Shown here: one piece after another, positions 57,077-64,000 of the stretch | Layout of the letters: each line of letters begins with the position of its first letter | Numbering within the stretch: position 1 is the stretch's first letter | Origin: Plicaturopsis crispa FD-325 SS-3 | Lineage: Eukaryota > Basidiomycota > Agaricomycetes > Amylocorticiales > Amylocorticiaceae | Direction: 5' to 3' | Assembly: GCA_000827205.1 (NCBI GenBank) | Contig: KN832559.1 | Span: 905,453-969,452 of the forward strand | DNA length: 64,000 bases | Notes under the pieces: generated by a model | The model's database searches: none | What the model was told of the DNA's origin: nothing | Seen by the model: only the letters and a program-made list of their open reading frames with translations | Position numbers and translations under genes: made by a program

Positions 57077-59174
57077 GTCAGATACGACAGGGAGAGACAC
57101 TGAGCTGTAAGACAAAGGTCAGCGGGAAAAACGCGAGTATTTGTACTGATATTTCAGGCAAGACGCCGTTCTGTTGTGGTGAAGGTGGCGGCGGCGAGGC
57201 CCTCCTGTGGCGGGGCTGCGGCAGCACAATCTCGTTATGTAATAGTCCCATTTAGGAAAGACTTCAAGAACAGAATGCAGCTCTTGAGGCCTGAGGTTGC
57301 AGCGGTCTATTTTGCGAGTCAACCAGCTATACTGATGGTGCTTAGACCATGGTGTGTGCTTGGATAGCGAGGGACAGGGTTGTGAGGAACACTTGAACGA
57401 GGCATTAACATGACTCATTGTCAAGAACTTCAAGCCTGAGAGTCGGAGCGGCGAGTACTCTACATATTACAAAAGACGGCAAAAATTATAGGACAATTGG
57501 AAAGATGAGATCGATGAGATGTGCGTAGTGCAGAACAAGTAGATCAGAATGAAGTGGTGTCAAATGGTGGGACGGGGTATCCAGCTGTTACCGGGCCTAT
57601 TGTGTCTGGTGAAGATGCTGCTCCTTTCGCCCCGGCGGGAATAGTAAATGAGCTCGCGTCTGCCCGCACATCCTCCTCGCTGGGTGTGGGGATGTTTCTT
57701 CGCAAAGGCTCGTACCGCAGGCTATGACTGCCCTAACGTCCTCCTCACTTTCCGTCGTAACGCATGGTGGCCATGGCTTTCCATAGCTAGCCGCAACGCC
57801 GACGAGGAGTCCGCCACGCAGCCCGCTCTCCGAGGCCACACGCCTGCCCTATACACGCGACAGAGAAATCAGCGCTGCTTCATTTGCGACAGGCATGTTG
57901 ACGAAGTTCGCGTACATCTGCATCGGTACTGTATTGGTTCGAAATGTTTCCCCTAACATCGTCCGCGCGTCGCATATTTTTGTTCGTTGTAGATTTGCAC
58001 TGCGCGCAGTTGAGACACTACAGAAAATAGAACTGTCAGCTGCGGATTGAGACTTCTAATACCATACTCACTGCAGAGCCTGTCGTGCGAATGGCAGGCT
58101 TGCTAATTGTGTACCTATCATCAGTTGAGAATATCACCAGCATAGATTCACTGCGCACCATGCATACGACCTGACAAACAATGTTTAGTACACTGATAAC
58201 AAAATGTCGACCTCGTGGACATACCTAGTAGCACGATATGCACCACACGTAGCAGCCGGGGCAACCTGGTGCAAAACGACAGGGCTACGGAGAATCGCGA
58301 GTGACGAAGAGGCAATCATGGCGTGTTTGTGGAAAAAGTCGATGAGATTGTGCTGCGGGGGGATTACGGAGAAGCGCAGTATAAGTGCAGTCCCCATAAT
58401 GTGGGGCTGGGGTCGGACTTGAGTCCGCAGGATCTACAACTCACAGGCGGCTGTCGAGGCCAAGTGCCTATCTTCGCCTAGGTGTTAGTCTAGGCGTTGA
58501 ATCCCCGCACAAGTGCACTGTGGGCGCAAACATGTGAGTACGTGGAGAAAGGAAGCAATGAAGGTATGAAGCCTAGAATGCGAACTAGAACGCCGCCTCG
58601 AACATCTTTAAATATTACGCCTGGATTATGCATTCATATGCGAGGACTGTGCGAGGACCTAGGAACCAGCACTCAGTACTTACTGAAGGCGTTTTGTTAA
58701 CATTGCCTTGCGAGTCTCTCTCGCAAATATCAGGACCAAAGCTCACCGCCGTGATTACAAGAGGCAAAGTTGAAATTGAAAAGCCAACAGTTTATGAAGA
58801 TAGCCCGCCGGCGTGGAGGAGGCGATGCACCTCGGATCAGGCGAAAGGTCGTAAAACGCGTGTCATTTGGGCCAACCCAACGATTATCTAGCATCCACAC
58901 GCGTAAGTAGATTTAAACTCGTAACGAAAAGGCACTCACCATATACATAAACCCAACATATCGTCGACTGAGACAGTCGCTAGAATGCAGCGATGCTCCA
59001 AAAGTACCGTAAGGATCAGGGTAAAGGGGGGAAACGAGGGTATAAAGTATTGCGCGCACGGGCAAACAGACAGGACTTCAAAACATAGGGAAGACAGCAA
59101 TGCTAGATAGAAGAGATAATAAAGAATAACGTCGATGAATACCAATTAAGTTGAGGCTGAAACCTGTAGCACCA
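57077..59174. other. Long intergenic stretch, no firm gene
   Basis: A 2.1 kb region with only short open frames. A minus-strand frame at 58185-58397 starts with ATG (MGTALILRFSVIPPQHNLID) and encodes 70 residues with hydrophobic patches, but has no other support. The first 350 bp may include the 5' UTR or a first exon of the Q/P-rich gene. Confidence 0.35.
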
Positions 59175-61982
59175 CTACCGTCGCCCAAGGTTCGTCATGC
59201 TGCCGTTGCTGATACCGGCACCCAGCCGTCTGATCCGCCCGTCCTCCTGTGGGCTGGGGAAATCTCTCAGAGGGCTCACGCCACCCTTAGAGAAGGCGTT
59301 GCCGACGACAGGCATGCTCAACCGACGCATCCAGCCAGTCTTCTGCTTTTCTGGACGAAGACTGATAGGCGGTCCAGGCGGGCGCAGGTCGTGTGGCGTC
59401 ACCGTAGGCGAGGCACGGTACTTTGATACAGAGCAGCTGTCACACCCACAAAATGGAGCGTGTTCAGCACCGACAGGGGGTACGGGCGACGACGGCTGTG
59501 AGCGAGAGTCGTATGACGGCGTCCCGGAGGAAGCTTGTGAGTGCGCCTTAGAGGAAGGAGGCACTAGATGCGTCGTGCTGTACGAATACTGGGCCTGGAC
59601 ATTGGTCGGCGAAGAATAATCGAGCTGAGACATCGGCCGCTTCTGATTCTGGCGTGCGACCCCTCGGGACGCGTCACTGGTGAAAACGTCACCACCACGC
59701 ACATTCGCCAGTTCTGCCCGATCGCGCTGCAGTTCCCGTGAGCGTGTTTCGATTTCACGCTCGCGGGCACGAAGCTCGAGCTCCTTTTCCTTCATTTCAA
59801 GCTGGGAAAGCTCCCCAATGCGCTCACGCCTTCGCTGAACATCTGCATCCACGGAAGATCGGCTCTGATGGCCATACATGGGCGAGGGAGGAGTGGCGCG
59901 ATAGGGCGTAGCGTTTGAGATAGAGCGCTGACGCTCAACTTGAGGTGAGGCTGCACGGGGGCGGGTAGAACCCGGATCCTCTGCGGGTTGATACCGTGTC
60001 GCTAAATTTGTGACGCTTAAAGGTAGACGCGGTAAATCTCGTGGAGGCGGAGAGGAAGGTTTCGGCTACATGCATCAGTTTTGTAAGTACAAATCCTGAG
60101 TTCTTCACTCAATCCACTTACCGATTGTGGTGCGTATCGACTTCGCATAGCGGCAACGACGCTACCGCTACTCGCTGATGAGTTGCTCCTCTGGGGATCT
60201 TTCGATTTCAGGGCGTCGACAGACCGCGACTTTAGCTGGGCCTCACTGCGATCACGCACACCAAACTCGTGATCGTCGGGGAGATAATCGCCTCGACCTT
60301 GGGTAATAGAGGCAGAACTAGATCCAGACGGTGCTTTCTCGAGAGGTGCGGAGTCGGCACCGGCCTTAAGCGAGGCTTGACGTTGCGGTGACTGTGGGCG
60401 TTGTGGAAAATTTGTCTGAGTTGTATTGCCCGTCCGGAACATGCCTTGCTCATTCACTGGCTCAAAGCTTTCCTGTATCTTCTCTGGTTGAGCGGACGCT
60501 GCAGTAACGTCTTCGAGTCCCGGGTGTAATGATCTCGGGTCGTCAGTACCAGATACGTTTGCGCTTCGCTGTTCGTCTTCTAGAGGAGTCGGAGACTCTG
60601 TAACACGTGCCAGTGCAGGGGATGGAACATTGACCACAGAAGACGGCGGAGGTCTGGATTGGGCTGTAGATGATGGATAGGATGGTGGTTGCTGAGGTCT
60701 CTGCTCATCAGACGTTGTAAATGCGGGCGGAATGGGAAAATGCGTCGGTGGGGAAGGGAATGCAGTGAGAGAGGTAATTGAAGCCAAGGAATTCATGCGA
60801 TCGTCATTGAAGGGTGCCCTTGGTGGCTGTAGAGCATCCTGGGAGCTGGGGCGATTGTGAGATTGAAGGTACGGTTGGGTCCGATTGGGAGATTGACCGT
60901 GCCCTTGCTCCGACCCATTGGAGACCAAGCCTGTAGGATATTGTTCTCGGTTATCGACAGCTTGAGAGTTTCGGCTGTCTCTTGGGTCCAGCGGCCTATC
61001 ACTACCCGTCTGCGAGCTGGAAGGCTGCGATGAGGCTTGATCAAAGTCTGGAAGTCCCTGAGGAACAGGCCCAGTCCAGCCCCCTTCGCACAGAGCGCGC
61101 CATTCACCAAGTTGGCCAACACTGGGAGAGAACCGTCGGACTTCTTCACAAGACCGCAACCACTCCGAGTCAGCTACCCTGGACACGCCCGCAGCGACGC
61201 AGTATGTAGTCGATGTATGTCGCTGGCTTACGAATACAGCATGGTTGCTGCAGAATACACTTAACGTTACGTCCCAGAGACAAAGGCTTGATACACTCAC
61301 TATTTGTCTTGTGACATTTCCGGGCCCAGGGAGCTGAGGAGATTTATGTATCGAGCATGCTCTTCCGCAGCATCATGCGCGCTCTTCTTGGATTTCTTCT
61401 CATACACCTGGCCTGTCGAAACCAGAGCGCAAACTTAAGCACCTATACAAGGTAAAGGATGCAATCTGTATGTACCGGCCTGTTTGATGCGGGCATTTGC
61501 GTTACTCAGTCGGTCATCGTGCGCTTTCTCCTCTTTCTGAACCCCGCACTCAAAGTCAACAGACGAAGGTTAATGCGAAGAAAGCGGGATCTCACAGCAA
61601 GTTTCTTGAACCACTTTCGGACTTCGGTACTGATGCTTTCGCACTCCTTGTCCGTAACTTTCGCAAACTTGTTGTCAACATCCGACAATGCTTCGAAGAT
61701 GTTCGCACTCGCACTGAAAGCGTTGGCTGTTATGCGCATCGACGCGGTTCTGTATCAGTGCGTGTACGGACAAGGAGAAGGGTGCTTACCGGCGATTTCT
61801 CCAGTCACTTTAAGACCAGCGGTCTCGCGCAATGCTTTCGCTAGCTTCTTTTGCAAGGAGGCTATGGCGATGGCAGCTTCGGAGTAATCATTGAGGACGT
61901 TGACCAGAGTTTCCAGTGATTTACATGATTTGTGGATGTCTCCTCGTTCCGAAAGTTGCGCTGGAGTTACTGTAGTCGCCAT
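59175..61982 (-). CDS. BAR/IMD-like domain protein with long disordered tail
   Basis: ATG 61982 begins MATTVTPAQLSERGDIHKSC. An N-terminal helical bundle spread over five exons (LETLVNVLNDYSEAAIAIAS, then ASANIFEALSDVDNKFAKVT, KECESISTEVRKWFKKL, QVYEKKSKKSAHDAAEEHAR and YINLLSSLGPEMSQDK) resembles an IMD/F-BAR or IVY1-like membrane-bending module. A short conserved-looking segment follows (RVADSEWLRSCEEVRRFSPS). Then come about 500 disordered residues rich in S, P and Q, one coiled coil (ELSQLEMKEKELELRARERE), a Cys motif (APFCGCDSCSVSKYR) and a basic Ser-rich end (GWMRRLSMPVVGNAFSK, ending TNLGRR at 59175). It likely works at the cortex or endosome. The exact BAR subtype is inferred. Confidence 0.72.
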
Positions 61983-63125
61983 GGGGTGAATAAACTTGAA
62001 GCTAGTTGACAATAAAGCGCGTATCACGCCGCCCAGGGCCCGACTCGCAGCAGACGATCGCAGTCAAGGCTAAGTCAAGGGAGCGCAGTCCTGGCGGCGC
62101 AGTCGTCGACTCGCGCGCCACCAGTGGGCAGATAACCAAGAAATCGCTTAAAAAGGTAAATAAAGCAATTGATTTGTTCTCAGAATTTCCCACGTCTGTA
62201 TAAGTCGTACATTCTCGACGAGGTCGTCGTCCGTCGTCGTCCGAGTGTCAGTCATCTCTACCAAAACCAATCCAAAGTGAAGCATAGCCATCCATAACCA
62301 CCAGACGTCAAAAAGGACTCGGAAAACGATTGGCATGGACTTGACGGTTGCAGAATCTGGAGGCCCGCCGCCCCGCCAAACACCATAGCTGGCACTGGCA
62401 CGGTCGTCGGTAAACACAAAAGTTTCCGTCTCTAGCAAGTCTCCAGCGCCCATCACAAGAGTCGAACGAGATCCGTGGGCTTTAGCCACATAATGTCCAT
62501 GACGGGCGGAGGCGCGGTCAATCGGCTGAGTCAAGACTACGCAGTCTAGAAAGTGAGTGATTCAGTTGGACTGTTGAGAATACTTTGCGGCGTCGCGCCA
62601 TACCGCCGTAGTACCGCATGGAAGTCAATTGGACATGACGGGCACCAAAGGTATTGCGTTAGTTGCACTATTGGTACCTGCTCCGTAAGCATTCATCATC
62701 CGATTCTACGCCCCCAGTGTCCTGAACGATTACCTTCATTCCACGTCTTAAAACACTCCGGTGCTCGCGGTGAGTCCAGATGTCTGTTTATATTGTACAT
62801 ACGCGACACGCTCACTTCAAATCCGCTGCATAGCCGCCAACTTGACATAGGCATTTGTCTCATGATCTTCTGCGTGCCCACTTGAACAGCCTTTTTGCGC
62901 CATCGCTTCATTGTTCACGCAACGTCAAGACGCCGTTGGGGTCCGACCATTGAAACACGGACATTGGCGTCGCCCGGCTGAACCCCGACTTCAATCGGTG
63001 CTGTACACGGAAAATGTATCTCTGGAAATGCGGGTCTGTACCACAGTATAAAAGGAGGCCGACCTGACTGCTATTGCCCCACCAACCACTACCACACCAA
63101 CCGTTAAATCATCTCATCTCATACC
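61983..63125. promoter_or_regulatory. Divergent promoter region
   Basis: It separates the BAR-like gene (-) and the NTF2-like gene (+). A minus-strand open frame at 62148-62534 lacks an ATG at its 5' end and is not called. A TATA box lies at its right edge (listed separately). Confidence 0.4.
63047..63054 (+). promoter_or_regulatory. TATA box of the NTF2-like gene
   Basis: TATAAAAG lies about 75 nt before ATG 63126. The interval is C/A-rich with CCACCAACCACTACCACACC, typical of strongly expressed fungal 5' UTRs. Confidence 0.65.
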
Positions 63126-63750
63126 ATGTCTATCAACATCGTCCTCCCCCCTCTTCGCATTTGGGCCCAGGAGCGCTTGTCCGCTGTCCTGAAGGCGACG
63201 ACCCAGTCTGCCTTTGACGAGGCGTTTGACAACTTCCTCTCCAAGCACGTAAACATCACTGTCAACGGCGTCCACCTCTCGCGCGACCAGTACAAGAAGC
63301 AGCTCCAGGGCGAGGAGTTCTTCGCGAACCCCGCTGGCGTCAAATACGATGGCGTCGTTGAGGTTCCTACCGACAAGACCTACCCTGTCAAGGTAATGTC
63401 AAGGTCTCGTCGAAAGTCTTGTGCATCACTGACCGCCGCTCGTTGGTCTGTTAGTCGGGGCTCGTCGGTCTATTCTACGAGGCGACTTACGACAGCAAAT
63501 ACGTGATTCACGACACTCCCGTCCAGAGCAAGGTGACGTCGTCGCTTAACCTGATGTAAGTACTACTGCCATTGCGTCGCAAACCTGTCTGATACAGGGC
63601 ATTTTCAGCATTGCTCAGGACAAGACTCTGCACCCCCCGACCCAGCCCACTGGCATCCACGGAGACTTCGACGGACGCAGGGTTGAGACCTTGAACCAGG
63701 TCTTCGTTGACGAACCTCAGACCGTTCACATTGAGGGAGCCAAAGCTTGA
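63126..63750 (+). CDS. Small NTF2-like/SnoaL-like fold protein
   Basis: Three exons, 63126-63392, 63455-63555 and 63609-63750, join in frame (YPVK to SGLVGLFYEATYDSKYVIHD, and LNLI to IAQDKTLHPPTQPTG). The product has about 169 residues, no signal peptide and no membrane helix. The N-terminal helix pair (AFDEAFDNFLSKHVNITVNG) followed by LSRDQYKKQL and curved beta strands ending in NQVFVDEPQTVHIEGAKA is the layout of basidiomycete NTF2-like proteins. Such folds act as small binding scaffolds or enzymes. No active site can be assigned. The strong TATA box and codon use suggest high expression. Confidence 0.75.
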
Positions 63751-64000
63751 AGGTGTTGAGAAGGCTACTGGGACTACTACTATGGAACTCTTATGTTGTT
63801 TGTATTGTCAGGAAATACTTTAGGACTTGATACTATGACTTTATTGATCGTTCTCTGAAATCTTCCGAAAAGTAGAATTTGAGGTAATTCAGTACAGATG
63901 CTTGCCATCCAACAAGATAAGGTGCATTAAAGACACAACGTCGTTGACATTCGGTATACACGGCTCTGGATATTCGAGTGAGTTTTACAGACAACGCTAT
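63751..64000. other. 3' flank, no gene seen
   Basis: AT-rich sequence after the NTF2-like gene, presumably the 3' UTR and downstream flank. Confidence 0.4.

Noticed and set aside
57597-57839. Minus-strand frame with several Cys residues
   Set aside because: No ATG start, and overlaps other equally weak frames on the plus strand.
62148-62534. Minus-strand open frame of 128 codons with a hydrophobic segment
   Set aside because: It begins with TTG and shows no homology that I recognise. It lies in a divergent promoter region.
1-64000. tRNA, rRNA, CRISPR arrays and retroelements
   Set aside because: I saw no B-box-bearing cloverleaf, rRNA block, spaced repeat array, reverse transcriptase or long terminal repeat. 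A tRNA scan would be decisive for the first.

Overview
The window looks like nuclear DNA from a basidiomycete fungus of the Agaricomycetes, probably a wood-rot or polypore type. The signs are dense genes cut by many 45-70 nt introns with GTRNGT donors and CAG/TAG acceptors, a Plavaka-type transposase, a DUF6534 seven-helix protein, an F-box protein and a kinase-like protein typical of these fungi, and ordinary fungal housekeeping genes. All family calls come from reading translated motifs. No search was run. Exon joins are inferred from reading frame and splice signals.

Region 1 (1-10.9 kb) is accessory DNA. It holds a gene tail, an orphan protein with a PD-(D/E)XK nuclease signature and an acidic tail, an unrecognised multi-exon gene, and a minus-strand Plavaka DNA transposon. 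The transposase is interrupted by a 584 bp element with terminal inverted repeats and a 9-11 bp target duplication.

Region 2 (10.9-31.2 kb) carries a GPI-type aspartic protease (-), a RasGAP (-), a small kinase-like gene (-), a DUF6534 membrane protein (+), a Ca2+/cation exchanger (+), a paraoxonase-like secreted enzyme (+), a small TATA-driven orphan (-) and the pH-signalling scaffold PalA/Rim20 (+).

Region 3 (31.2-50.7 kb) has an unrecognised fungal gene with a mitochondrial-looking start (-), an ER Hsp40 ending in -TDEL (+), a PhzF-like enzyme (-), exportin-T (-), cullin-3 (+), an AIF/FSP1-like oxidoreductase (-) and an F-box protein (-). Two diverged copies of a roughly 0.93 kb unknown repeat lie in the same orientation 16.3 kb apart (about 31.42-32.38 kb and 47.78-48.69 kb).

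Region 4 (50.7-64 kb) has a single-pass acidic membrane orphan (+), a GH5 exo-beta-1,3-glucanase (-), a Q/P-rich orphan (-), a BAR/IMD-like membrane-curvature candidate (-) and a small TATA-driven NTF2-like protein (+).

The genes do not form one pathway. Loose themes are ubiquitin ligases (CUL3, F-box), ER and cell-wall secretion (Hsp40, GPI protease, glucanase), and signalling (RasGAP, Rim20, Ca2+ exchanger). The most unusual parts are the nested transposon, the nuclease-like orphan and the unexplained repeat pair.
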